Source: Pyrus communis (lineage: Eukaryota; Streptophyta; Magnoliopsida; Rosales; Rosaceae). Taken from it: a stretch of 64,000 bases of DNA. The notes beneath the pieces were generated by a model, which had not been told where the DNA came from, ran no database searches, and saw only the letters and a program-made list of their open reading frames with translations. Positions 41,916-54,720 of the stretch are shown in pieces. Numbering within the stretch: position 1 is the first letter of the stretch; every line of letters begins with the position of its first letter. The position numbers and the translations under genes are program-made. The stretch is taken from positions 24,264,119 through 24,328,118 of the forward strand of contig NC_084816.1 of the NCBI RefSeq assembly GCF_963583255.1. Direction: 5' to 3'.

Positions 41916-43449
41916 TATTCACATATATTTATTCTCAAGACACAGGAAAAGCAGTTTTTGAAAGAAAAAAAAAACATAGCAACCCCAAACAGTCTCTACT
42001 TTGTTAGATGTCTCGAGTTCGATTCTTATGCTTTTCATACAAGTGATACTAGGAAGGGGAATCAAATTTAGAATCTCAAGTTCAAAAATAAATACGTTTA
42101 ACCACTTAAGTTACATGTTTTTTAACGAGTTATACTTTGTTAAGAATGACTCCAAATACGTAAAATAGCAAGTATTTTTCTTCGAAATAAATTGAAGTGA
42201 TGTCATATAAAACTCCAATTCATGTTGTGAAAAGAATTTGAAAGATATGCCATGCCGCTTTCAAATCCGAATAGACTTTTTAACAAAGTTAGATTCCAAA
42301 TGAGCAAAACGTTCATGGTGAGCTGTCAAACTAAGATGCTTTACCACTCAGTGTGCTAAAGACAATCCACGTTTGGCGGATGTGCTCACATCAAACTCTC
42401 GTGATGAAATGGTGGAAAGAAATAGTGGGAAGATTTTGGGCATAAATTGAGAGAGGATCCGGCGAGGATCCTTCTGGGCATAAAATGACATTTACAACAT
42501 CTTTAATCAAAATGTCAAATTATAAAAGTTATATTATAATTGATAGTTGATGTGGTAATCTGAAATCTTATATCAAATTTTGTATTTCTTTAACCAAATT
42601 ATCAATTTTTTTTTTTAGTAGTGTAAAGCTTTAAATGGTTGTATTTATTTAAAAATTGGTTCAAATAAATTATTATTGGCTGAAATGCTTGTGGAATAAG
42701 AGACCAACCATTAAACTAATAAAAAATAAATTTGACCTTGATGTCAAACTTGACTCCTAATCACAAAGGCTTCAAATTTGGTCAGCAGATAACACTTTGG
42801 TTGGAAGAATTTTTTATATCAAATATGCTAAGTGGCGTCTGCACCTAGGATTTGACATCTCTTTTAAAGATGCTCTTATAGCACCAAATGAGCTTGCTCG
42901 GCCTATCCACACCTCTTGTATCTTATCCAATTGTTTTAGCATATTTAGTGCCATCAAATTGAGCTTAGTTTAGTAAGTTTTCACTTTGCGAGAAGTTTTG
43001 AATTCGATTTTTTTTATTTTTAATTTGTTTACACAAGCGATATTAGAGTAAAAAAGTCAAATTTAAGACCTCGAAAACAGACGTAAATGCTCTTTTACTA
43101 TTTGAGCTAAAAGTCCTTGGCCAAGTTCAATTCTTAGGGGCAACAGTAGTTGAATAAATAAAATAAATAAAAAAGCCGATATGGCTATTGGGCTTACGGA
43201 CCGAAGCCAGTGGGCCTAGACATGAGAGTGCACTCCTCCAGACCATGCCAAACTTGGAATACTGCCCACTCTTTCAAACGGGCTTCAGAATTTTGTTTGG
43301 GTCAGATGTAGAACAGTTGCTTTTTTCACTGGGTCGGGTCACTTATTCCACTTTTACCGGACTGATCTGATTACAATTTTACTATTTTACTATTTTCTGT
43401 TTTTCTTTTTTAGGTTTACAATTTTGCCCTTTTGGTTTTGGTTCACATT

Positions 43450-43875
43450 CAAGGTTTAAAATATCCACAAAATTATTGATATTTCCTTCGAGTATCAGAA
43501 AAATTAAGGATCGAAATGGAGAAAGGGGTGAAATACAAACTTCATTCTATATTGGTAAGATATATGAAAATCAATTAATATCGACGATATTACGCATTCA
43601 ATACATAAATTTTGCTGAAACCCACTGCATATTTCGAACTTTTGAATTTTATTGGTGAAAATTTTCTCTAATTTTTTCTAAGTCTGAATTAGTTGATATA
43701 CACCCCCTATTGCAAATTTCCATAATGTCCATTGAAGGCAACCGAAATTGATTTCGATAATTTATCGATCTTCCATAAAGTTGCATATCGGTAATTCCAC
43801 CTATATCAATATTATAAACACTGTTCGTATTTCCAGCACCACAAATATTTTAAACACTGTCCATATTAGAAACAT
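43450..43875 (-). mobile_element. Dispersed repeat, inverted copy 2 of the 37,605-37,945 element
   Basis: The reverse complement resembles 37,605-37,945 in order: TACCGATAT, a CAACGG/CAATGG tract, AATTAGAGAAAAATT, AATCGATA, ATCCTTAATTTTTC and AAATTTTTGAATATTTTAAAC-like blocks. The open frames inside (43,476-43,658 and 43,748-43,951) are not recognisable proteins. Confidence 0.4.
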
Positions 43876-45376
43876 GTACTTCCTTTTCTTCTTCCAATTA
43901 TTTTTTGCAATAGTTAGTGGCTTGTATTTGGTCTCACCCACCTCAAACTAATCTCACTCGAATAAAGTATGATACCGTATGCGGGGGTCCGGACATAAGA
44001 ATCGTTCGACGAGGGCTGGCTTAGCCAAATAGTGGTGCTCTAGATCTTTGCCCTTTATGGTCGGTTGGCTAGGTCAAGAATCAAAATTCATTATCCGATT
44101 GGGCAAATTGTGGAAAACTACTTGCTATACAATTGTGACCTCGGGAGGCCAAGGTTCCCCAACTTTTTAGAAAATATGCCATCTAATATACATAAAACCT
44201 GCACATATCCCACAAAATATAAAAGATTGGGTGGCTGTAATTAGCACTAGTGTTGCTGTCAAGCTGTTAGAATTTGTCTTCCAATGAATGCCTAAGCCTA
44301 CCATTTGTTAGTGATGCTATTATTATACCATCAAGCTTTAGTGTCCACATAAAAATAAAACACAAGGTTTAAGCTATATCAAAAGCACTTATGTAAAGAG
44401 TAAAAGCACCTATTTAGTTGATGGTTAAACAACAAACTGTTTTTCTATAAAAGCATTACTGAAAAGTGTTTCCTACAAAAAATGCTAGTGAGCAAAAGTG
44501 TTCTATGGAGTAGTACTTCTAAACAAGCCCATATAGATTTTCATGTTGTTCTTGTACAACGTGTCTGTATATATATTAGATATTTTTGGGAAGGAAAAAT
44601 CAAACACATAACTTTTAATGCAAAGATGAATGCTCTTAAGTCTTAACCAACTGAGTTATACATTCTAGCAAATCATTTTCATGTTTGATGTATAAGATAT
44701 GTGTATATACTTTGGTGTAACATATGAATAATATCTTATGAAAACATAATATATAGAATTTATTTGCATATTCTCTTTTATATATCATTCCTTTTCATCT
44801 TTATAATGAATAAAGCAGCAATTGTCGTCCACATACGTTTCACTCTTAACACCAACACCTTCAAATATCTTCCATCATTTTTCTTTCTTTGTGCATGTTT
44901 TGTTTTTGGTGGTGGGGGACTTAGGGTTTTGATGAAAAAAAAGAAATATTCTACTAAGGGGGGCCGAAGAGATCAAAGAGATCATATCATTTGATGAAAA
45001 AAAAAAAACAGAAAGATTCATCTAAAGGCAGCCGAAAAGATCATATCATTCAATCTTTACATCCGAAGTGAACAAGAACTTTTAGTAATGATGCATGCAA
45101 CTTATGAATAGTAATCAATATTAAAACAACGTCAACTATTATCTTCACTTCCGATTGCATGCGATGAAGTCTCCCTCAAGCTCAAGGTTGAGAGTCGAAC
45201 TATGTACACAGATGGCCTGATAAAGTGATCACTAATCACAGAGAAATTGGGCATATATTTTTAAGTTTCTCCTTTGAACCAAACTAAGAAAGCGTTGATA
45301 AAAGTTTTTGGGAGTCAACGGCCTCTTATCCTCGACTAGCCTTTAATCGTTCGAGTTCTTAATAGCACGAGACCAC
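43876..45376. other. Intergenic, repeats only
   Basis: AT-rich, no supportable exon. A short direct duplication of about 65 bp (AAAAGATCATATCATT... with GGCAGCCGAA versus GGGGGCCGAA) lies at 44,925-45,050. The open frame at 44,764-44,994 lies across it. Confidence 0.4.
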
Positions 45377-45534
45377 TTAGTACTACGATCTAGTGATATT
45401 TCTCTTCCCTTACAAATGAAAGGTCTTAAGTTCGATTCTCGCCAAAAGCGAATTTGAACCACATTATTGCTAACCTAATGTGAGGCCAAACCCACCCACT
45501 TCCCCTTAATGTAAATAATATCGTTTGTTAAATG
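45377..45534 (+). mobile_element. SINE-like repeat, copy 3 (best preserved)
   Basis: Starts TTAGTACTACGATCTAGTGA, has the B-box-like AGTTCGATTCTCGCC, then CCACATTATTGCTAA, and ends ATCGTTTGTTA. Same family as the copies at 2717 and 7923. Confidence 0.55.
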
Positions 45535-46744
45535 GCCCAAGACTTACGGATCACTATGGCCAGACTTTCATTTATGTTCGTTCAAAAGGTCCCACAATAT
45601 ACACTCGACAATAAAAATCTTACAATAATTTAGAAGAGGAGAGAGTTTCGAACCGGGAATATATGTGTGGAAACTCAACATCTTATTCACTAAAATATTG
45701 AATCACATTTAAAAATCATTTCTCATTAAACCTTGGTCAACTTAGGATTATTTTGGTTGAGCAAATTGCACCATGAGTTGAGAGGGATATCAATTTATTC
45801 TATGCTGGATAACCTCTAGATTTGTTTATTTGTTAGATATTTGGTCTTTGGTCCCCATGCCATGCATGCTTAAATCTTTTGCCCTGTTGTGCGACTCAAA
45901 AGAATAAAGAGATAAAAAGCTTAAGACAACCACACAGGAACACGATGGATTTCAATCCAAAGTGAGTGGGCCGGAGACTCGTATTATACCACAATATATA
46001 TGTATATCTACATCCATCACATGCATAACAGAAATAAAAATATGTACTATCTACATAAACACTTTAATTTCTAACCAAAAGATGGAGATATGCTTGTTGC
46101 TTTTTCTAAAGCATTACATACCAAATCAAATTGTTGGAACCATCTAATTTGTTGTCACATTAACTAATTAAAGAGACATGGAAGATAGCTACCATGCATT
46201 TTGATTAAGAATTATACCTTTGCGTTTTATTTGTTACCATATTTTAAACGACGAATTATTGTTATTGAATCAACAAGGTGTTCATAATATGTCAAAATAT
46301 ATCGATCTGTTATAGCTACATGATGCTCCCCTTCAAATAAAATATAAAAAGTTGCTGAAACCCTAATCCAGTCTTACTATGAGTTTGAACTGAAAAGACG
46401 AATATCATGCACTCTGAATTTCTAATTACAACTTGAAAAAGCTTATCATTGCCATAGAAACAAAGATTTCATAAAACAAAAATCTACTTTACACATCAGG
46501 CTGAGTGAAAAGAAAGATTTAGGTCCTACAAATAACCAAACATTAAGCTATTGGCCTTCTTACGCAAAACCAAACTTAGTAAATAAAGTTAAGCTTCATA
46601 TTACAACCCCTTTTATTTCCCCCTACTTTTACCCTTTAAACTGTAAGTACATCAAAATTATCCTCCCTTCCTCCCCCAAGTACACACCGTACATACTAAG
46701 TATATATACGCTACTTCTACGTACACCGCTCATAATTATAATCT
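45535..46744. other. Intergenic and HIPP 3' UTR side
   Basis: No supportable exon. The last few hundred bases before 46,745 probably include the 3' UTR of the HIPP gene. Confidence 0.4.
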
Positions 46745-47985
46745 TCACATAATGTAGCACCCACTTCCATTTTCATCGTCAACGAACTTATCATCATCAT
46801 TATCGATAGAATAGGACGGCAGAGGAAACGGGAACATGCCCGGCTGAGAATACGTAGTGGTATGCATGGGATCAGGAGCAAAGTATGAGGTACTTGTACT
46901 GTTAGGGTGCGCCGTATTGTAACTTAGCCCGTACGTTGGAGGTGGATAGTACATTGATGTTGGGTACGGGCCGGGGTACGTATGCTGAACTGGTGGGCCA
47001 AGATTCATGGAGGCCAACGGCTGAGTCATGTCTGGCCCACCGGCCATATACGGCTCAATACTACCCGCAGGAGGCGGATCATGTCCAAAAATTTTCTCGC
47101 CGAGGTTGGCACCGCCGCCAGTGGGGGAATTACCATTTTGCGCTTTCTTCTTCTTCTTCTTCTTCTTTTTGGCCCCAGTACTTGCACTATTTCCACCAGC
47201 TGCACCAACAGTAGGACTAGTACCACTTTCTCCACCAGCTTCATTACTCTCGCCACCCTCTGCGTCGAACTCACCGCCGTCGTCAGCATCATCACCGCCA
47301 TCGGTTTTATCCGGTTGATCATGATCACCATCTTGTTCATGGTTATGATCTTCAGGCTGCTTCTCATTGTTACTACTATTATTCTTTGATTTCCCGGACT
47401 TTTTCGCTTTCTTAACTTCTGGCCAAAGCTCAGCGTGCTTCCCTGACTTCAACAGCTTCTTCAGTAGGGTCTCCGCCTCCACGTTGCCCGTCACGGTCAC
47501 CTTGTGCTGCTGCGAATCAATCTCCGTCGTGTAAACCCCTGATCACGTCAATTAATCAAAACACGAACGCACACGAGTGAACACATGTGCCGCAACTAGA
47601 CAAAATATCACGATACGTTGGATACCCTTTCGTTCTATGAAACGTTTCATACCATTTCGTTTTTAATTTTTAAACTTTGTGCCAGAGATAAAAGAAAAGT
47701 ACAACGAAAAAAAAAAACGCATGGCAAGAGGAACGAGCGAGAAATGAAGGAGAATGTATAAACGTGCCTTCGATGTTTTGAAGGACTTTCTTGACCTTCT
47801 TCCTGCATCCTTCACAGTGGATTGAGACTTTCAAAACCCATGTCTGCAGAACGGAGGAGATGATCAACTTATAATTTGTGATGAAAAAAACTTGAAAAAT
47901 AATGAGAAAAAGGAAAAAAATATATTGTACTAATTACCTGGTATTTTAAGGTTCCAGGAGCTTCTTCAGCTGGTTTTGTTGCCAT
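46745..47985 (-). CDS. HIPP: Heavy-metal-associated isoprenylated plant protein (HIPP), 305 aa
   Basis: Three exons: 47985-47938, 47843-47768, 47538-46745 (918 nt, in frame). HIPPs are metallochaperone-like proteins anchored by a prenyl group and implicated in metal handling and stress or defence. One HMA domain at about 16-80: TWVLKVSIHCEGCRKKVKKV with the metal-binding CEGC at 26-29, then GVYTTEIDSQQHKVTVTGNV and LLKKLLKSGKHAELWPE. A long disordered part follows, with an acidic Asp/Gly run, a run of nine lysines (a nuclear-targeting candidate encoded by a TTC/TTT microsatellite at about 47,145-47,170) and a Pro/Tyr-rich segment. The last four residues are CYIM, a CaaX box for prenylation. 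The second intron begins with GC (GAAG|gcacgt). The ATG is the first after a (CT)n leader. The exact HIPP number cannot be assigned. Confidence 0.94.
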
Positions 47986-47988
47986 TGA

Positions 47989-48013
47989 TGAGAGAGAGAG
48001 AGAGAGAGAGAGA
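47989..48013. repeat. (GA)n microsatellite in the HIPP leader
   Basis: AG repeats immediately upstream of the HIPP start codon (CT on the coding strand), probably in the 5' UTR. Confidence 0.85.
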
Positions 48014-48614
48014 CTGATGAAGTGGGAATAAGGAAGGTGGGGAGCTTTGAGGGAATGTGTGCTGAGGTTTAAAGAGTGGGAAGAAAGCATCCGGTTTGGC
48101 CATGGTCTGGATGCCACGTCAACTTCCACACACCAATGGACCACTGCAGATCTGACACGTCATCAAACTCACGTGACCCTCCCATGAAGACCCCACTACA
48201 TCTCAACCAACTGAATTCAACTTCACAAACTCACAAGCTCACTGATTAAATTTCATATTTTTATCTGAAGGTTATGAAGGTCACGCAGAAGGCTTGATTG
48301 CAAAACAATCACGTGCTAATATGCGTTTTTTAACGATATGATTATAAATCGGCAAATGAAAATATCATTGTATAAAAATATATCAAATCAATCACGTATT
48401 GGTATTCATTTTAACTTTTTCATATGATAGATAGTCCGGCTCAGTGACATCCATTGACCCACAACGTACAGTTCCAGATGTCAATCTAATCTCTGCCCGT
48501 GAGGAGGGATGAGAACCTTTTGATGGATGATCAGCTTTGTATTGCATCTTTTGCTATTATAACTAAAATCGGACGGTCTTTATTCTTTTTCAAGGATTTA
48601 ATCATCGAGTTTTA

Positions 48615-48812
48615 TGAGTACATATCTTCTCTGGATCTAAAACGGATCCTAATGATTAAATGATCTGAACCGTTAAAATTTGATCCAACGGTTACAAATA
48701 AGGGTATCTCGAAAAGTTATAATAATTGTAACCGTTGGATCAAATTTCAACGATCTAGATTATTTGATCCTTAGGTTCCGTTTTTTTAGATATGAAGAGG
48801 ATCTGTGCTCGA
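48615..48812. mobile_element. MITE, nearly palindromic
   Basis: The arms AACCGTTAAAATTTGATCCA and the inverse of TGGATCAAATTTCAACGAT pair around a ~45-bp centre. Outer ends GAGTACATATCTTC and the inverse GAGCACAGATCCTC match partly. Imperfect flanking repeats (CGAGTTTTA/CGACTTTTG) hint at a 9-bp target duplication. It lies upstream of the HIPP promoter region. Confidence 0.65.
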
Positions 48813-50101
48813 CTTTTGCAGCCACTGATATAATTGACTCGGATTGGCCCTAAGCTTACCTACCCTCAAAAGGATGCTGCTCATAACTTCATAGGCCTAG
48901 AAGTTCCTTGCAAGTAATCCAGGAAGAAGAGCAATGAATGAAGATTCTAGTAACAAATGGACAAGCGTGTATGCACTCTGAGGAGATTCTTCTTATAATC
49001 ACGCGCATACATTTAAGTCATGTAACGAGAGAGATAGAAATAAAGATTCAAGTGAGTAATCCAGAAAGCAAAGTTACAAATGTTCGTCACTGTTTTTGGG
49101 CTAATCTACATTGAGCTATACGATACGAAGGAACATTTATTTTATAACCAGCTGTATACATTCATGTCATATAATTATTTTGATCCAGCAAGTGCTAGAA
49201 TCCACTGGACTTAAAGCTGCCCTCTACAGTTTTTTGATCCGGAAAAAGCTGCGTCGTTCACAGTGAACATGTCCTCCTGCAATATTCAAATACAACAATT
49301 GTCCAAAGTTTGGTGGTGTGTAAAGTAAAAGTAATTGAGTTAGAAAAGACAACGGCAATTAGCAACTTCCTTTGCTCTGGGCCATTGCCATTGTGCATTT
49401 GTGCTTTCAATGAACTTTTTGATGGGGGTTTTGGATCGTCTTCAGGAAAACAACTTGTATGTAACAGGTTAACTATTATTGTATTCCGTGACATTCCATC
49501 TCAATAATACAATATCATGTAGAGAAAAACTTATCCAAAAAGACATTATATTTTTGAATCGGGATGTCGGGTAACAGTGAATCCGTTCGATAGAAGTCCT
49601 CATATTCTCATGCAAGCAATCAATTTAAAGATGCAGAAAGATTAAAATTAAAAAAAAGAAAATTCCAGACAAAGAAAATGATTTTCACGAGTCGAATTTT
49701 CAAATGCGTAGTACATATTATACAATTACAGTAAATAAAATGCCTTCCCTTCGTCTAATTCTAGAGCAGGCCAAGCAGCTTTTACAATGGAAAAGAATAC
49801 AAACAGCTAGTAGTTAACAATTATTGTGATTGCCAGCAGTATACGTCGTTTCTGTAAATCAAAAGGCAAAAACGATATATACGAAGTATGATTTTGAAGG
49901 ATCGTAATTAAGTTACGTCAACATCTTGTGTTGATCGAGATAAAAAGAAAATGAAAGAGAAAGGGAGGAGAAGTGAGAAGATTTGATGATGAGAGAATCC
50001 TACTCATATATACACACAAAACATAACAACGAAAACATTCAAAGATAATCGAAAAAGATCAAATGGTTATCACTAAACAGCGGAAGCACTTTCGATGAGA
50101 G
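48813..50101. other. Intergenic, no supported gene
   Basis: Open frames at 49,258-49,507 on both strands have no recognisable content and no splice or promoter support. Confidence 0.4.
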
Positions 50102-50218
50102 ATTATTTTAGAAGTAGAGATATCATATATAATCCGGCTATGGACAAGAGTTCATCCTTGATTATTTTAGAAGTAGAGATATCATATATAATCCGACTAT
50201 GGACAAAAGTTCATCCTT
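50102..50218 (+). repeat. 59-bp tandem duplication (2 copies)
   Basis: ATTATTTTAGAAGTAGAGAT...GTTCATCCTT is repeated with about two substitutions (CCGGCTATGGACAAGAG versus CCGACTATGGACAAAAG). The near identity indicates a recent event. Confidence 0.9.
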
Positions 50219-50429
50219 TATTAAAGAATGTAATATCGATATGTCTTATAACATCATTTTAATCGCCAACAAAAAGTATCAACATATTATTAATACATTT
50301 TCAACAATATTGACACAATATCAATTGAAAGAACTAACATTCTACACAAGAGCGGATGTCATTGGGACCAAGGTGGTCTCATAACCAACTGGAGGCCAAA
50401 AAACACGCATGTGAAGGTCTTTTGGACAC

Positions 50430-50720
50430 CCTTCGAATGTTTGGTATGGGTCATTTTTGTGCCCACCAAATGCTTAATGTAATGTTTGCTAGACATATCT
50501 CAGTAGGTTGTGTTGACAACACTCGACAAAGATTCTCAATAGCACTCATCAGATTATCTATATTTGTTGACAAGCAACATGGTTTGGCTGACAACAAGAA
50601 GCCTTCCAAGTGTCTGACGAAAATTCTTGAATAAACAGAATTTTTTTTTATGCGCCACTTCATGCTCTGTTTCTATCTAAAAATCTTAAACATTTAACTC
50701 TGAACCCCCTTGAAGTTCAA
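50430..50720 (+). repeat. Dispersed repeat related to 40,260-40,670
   Basis: The partner of the repeat at 40,260, in the same orientation. The open frame at 50,356-50,634 runs through it but does not align in frame with the other copy. Confidence 0.4.
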
Positions 50721-51325
50721 ATCCTAGATCTGCAACTGATGCTACATAAAGACTCCTACACAATATCGATACAAAAAATTCCATGTCATCATAGCAGACA
50801 ATACGGTAAAGGGGTTTCACTTATCTGCACTTTATATGAACCAATGGATTAGCCAGGTCATGAGCACTAGAGTGATTTGTGACACAACTTGGCACTCCAA
50901 ATCATTCTTGCTTTATCAAATAATACTCATCCAATCTCAGAAAAGAAATTAATTAACTTAATCAAACAACATCCTAATTAATGCAGTCCATGTAATCACG
51001 TAAAAGGACTCGACACCCTCAACATTTCAATGGTCACCCCCTCTTCCTATCTATCTCATGACGTCCTCCTATCTCTATGTCGTGTCAGGAGAGAGATAGG
51101 AATAGAGGGTCTGTGAAACTGTTGTATGGAAACGTACCGAGTTATTAAAAAGAAATATAACCTACAAAAACTCAAAAAATGGAACCTCGTGTGCAAAAGC
51201 CTTAGGTAAATGCATTGAATCATTCTTCACTGCTGCTACAAAACAAAAGGTTAAGCTCCTTGTTCTATGAATGACAGATCAAGTTCTCAACAACTACAAT
51301 TCCAAGGTTGCTATGAACTATAAGT

Positions 51326-52658
<1,333 letters not shown>

Positions 52659-52819
52659 CTACTATGCTACAAAATTTTAAGCAAAATTACTTACAAAATT
52701 AAAGTAAATTAGCAAACTTTAAGCATAATACTTACAAAATTAAAGCAAATTACTTACAAAATTACTTAATGGATTGGAATTTTGGGTTCCTAGAAATGAA
52801 GAGCCTTTGCTCTTCCCTG

Positions 52820-53190
52820 TAATTATTTCATAGTTTCAATTGCTTTTTTCTTAGTTCTCACTGTTAAAGACAAGAACTTTTCTACCTTGAAAAAGCGCTT
52901 GAAACAGGTGGTGGTATGAGACTTTCCGACTTCGATCCGCCCAACTGGGTGGCAGGTGGCCTGCCCTTTGAAGATCGGACGACGAGGAGGAGAACCAAGT
53001 CGGCGGCGAACTGGACGTGGCCGGATGGCGCCGGAGACTTGAAAAGCAGAGGCGCGGTACTGTTCGCGCAAGGAGATATTGAGGGGACGAGCACAGGTCT
53101 GACACGCCTGCCAAATGCTGCTGCTATGCATGTAGCGGTAAGCCCAAGAAAAAGAGCTGAAACAGAGTTTATTAGTCTGTTATTTGATTC
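52820..53190. other. GC-rich segment upstream of dephospho-CoA kinase, coding status unresolved
   Basis: Much richer in G+C than its surroundings and open in several frames on both strands (for example 52,916-53,329 plus and 52,823-53,131 minus). No frame gives a recognisable domain. It may be a 5'-UTR/promoter CpG-rich stretch of the kinase gene or a fragment of an unrelated gene exon. Confidence 0.35.
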
Positions 53191-53202
53191 ACTTAACAAG
53201 AA

Positions 53203-53273
53203 GCGCATCTGGTGTAGTGGTATCATAGTACCCTCCCACGGTACTGACCAGGGTTCGATTCCCTGGATGCGCA
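53203..53273 (+). tRNA. trnG-CCC: tRNA-Gly (anticodon CCC)
   Basis: A 71-nt cloverleaf. Acceptor stem GCGCATC pairs with GATGCGC. The A box is TGGTGTAGTGGT, the anticodon arm GTACC-CTCCCAC-GGTAC has CCC in the loop, the T arm is CCAGG-GTTCGAT-TCCCTGG, and the discriminator is A. CCA is not encoded, as expected for a nuclear tRNA. A TTTT run follows two bases after the 3' end. Confidence 0.97.
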
Positions 53274-53274
53274 C

Positions 53275-53278
53275 TTTT
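53275..53278 (+). terminator. RNA polymerase III terminator of tRNA-Gly
   Basis: A TTTT tract directly downstream of the tRNA 3' end. Confidence 0.8.
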
Positions 53279-53941
53279 ATTTATATATATATATATATAT
53301 ATTTTTGTGACCATTCATTTGAAATTTGATACTTCAGAACCAATACATTTTTAGAAAAGCACTTGAAAGCTTTTGAAGCACATACTTGTAAGCCTCTGTT
53401 TCTATTTTCATTTCAGAATGTTGTAAGTATTTAGGAGTTCTGTGTAAAACTTAGATGGAGGCCCTTCATTTTTTTTAATGTTATATTTCTTTATTATTTA
53501 TTTTTTTCAATTTTTTCATCTATAAAACTAAAATATTACAAGTTATTGCAACATAAATAAGTTGTTTCATCGTCTAGGTTTTTTCCCTTACCTTCAAAGG
53601 TCCTGAGTTCGATACTTGTTGGATTTGTTTTTGTTTTTTAAGTTTACAAATTTGCAAAAACTTAAAATAGCAAAGCAATATCATAGGGATTTAAACCCAG
53701 CACATGGGCTATAAGGAAGAAGGGATAAACCGCTAGTGCTAGAACCATGGATAATGTTTCTTTTTCATCTAATCTATTTTATATGCATCTGTATACATGT
53801 AATGAAAATTTCGGGTCCTTCTGAATTGGAGGCCTTGTGTGGTGACACCTTATGCACACCCTCAAGACTGACTCTGCTTATAAGGAACACTTTTGCTCAT
53901 TAGTGCTCTATGCCAGTCGAAATTGATACTTGAAACTCAAG

Positions 53942-54033
53942 AAATATAATTGCCATCTTCGAGTCTCGGATCACCAGTGGGGTTCCCTTGTCAGCATACT
54001 CGTGGGCAATCTGTTGTGTAATTGCCCTTGATT
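53942..54033 (-). pseudogene. Phi-class GST pseudogene, truncated exon 3
   Basis: The minus strand reads (E)[29 protein letters not shown], matching the start of exon 3 of the intact GST at 61,206-62,343, with a preserved TATGCAG acceptor and ~200 bp of homologous intron (54,034-54,244). One lysine codon is deleted in frame. After this the homology stops and roughly 120 codons are missing. It is best read as the 3' part of the pseudogene whose exons 1-2 lie at 58,754-59,043. Confidence 0.85.
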
Positions 54034-54720
54034 CTGCATATCAGAAGGTGCACATCTTATATGCACAAATTCATATTTCAATATGTTGTGTGTGAATTTG
54101 ATGACACGACTACAACTGCGATGCCCTATTCCAAGTCAATCAAGAATGGACATGTGTATTAATTTTTTCACATGAATGTCTCGACAGGTTTGTGATACCC
54201 CACATCCCAATTATAGGTAAGTTCCTCTTGATGTGAATGAATCGTCAACTAGATTTTAAAAGATTTTAAGAGTCCATTCAAATAGAGGGTAGCTAATTAA
54301 AGGATTTGAAAAGACTAGATTTTATAAGATTTTTAGAATCCTAGTGCAGTCAACTAGAATTTTAACAGATTTTTGTAGAATCCATGCAAATCTATAGGTA
54401 TTTGAAAAATTCATAAGATTTGAAGGATTTCGTTCAGTAAGAGATTTTGAAGGATGTGAGTAGGAATGGTAAGCATAACAAATCCTACCTCCATTCGTAG
54501 AATTTTTTTTTCAACCCCTTGCTTTCTTTCTCTCTTTCCACTTTGCAACTCGAGCTTTCTTTTTCACTCTCCATTTTCTCCGAGAAACCCATCCTTCATT
54601 CCTTCTGGCATTTCACCCGCCCATCCCATCCTCTCAATATACAATCAATATATCATTATATATATGGGTAAAAAATATAGCATTATATACTGTCGTATAC
54701 AAAGATAGCAAAGTGGATAC

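Larger units (their letters stand above)
39261..43090 (-). repeat. Tandem duplication unit 2 (small ORF gene b plus ~3.4 kb)
   Basis: The second copy of the block described at 36,533. It is longer because of insertions: the MITE at 39,824-40,012, AT-rich sequence at 40,680-41,340, and a local 60-bp tandem duplication at 41,797-41,915. Confidence 0.65.

Noticed and set aside
44764..44994. 76-aa Phe-rich open frame
   Set aside because: It sits on a local direct repeat, has A/T-driven composition and shows no homology I recognise.
46936..47389. Three plus-strand open frames (92-135 aa) opposite the HIPP gene
   Set aside because: They are shadows of the HIPP last exon; the poly-Leu/Phe runs are the antisense of the lysine microsatellite.
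50356..50634. 92-aa open frame (MSLGPRWSHNQLEAKKH...)
   Set aside because: It falls in a dispersed repeat and the related copy at 40.3 kb does not keep the frame.
52916..53329. 137-aa plus-strand open frame running through the tRNA-Gly gene
   Set aside because: Its 3' part is the tRNA and a TA repeat. Coding through a tRNA is implausible; the GC-rich 5' part is kept only as an unresolved segment.
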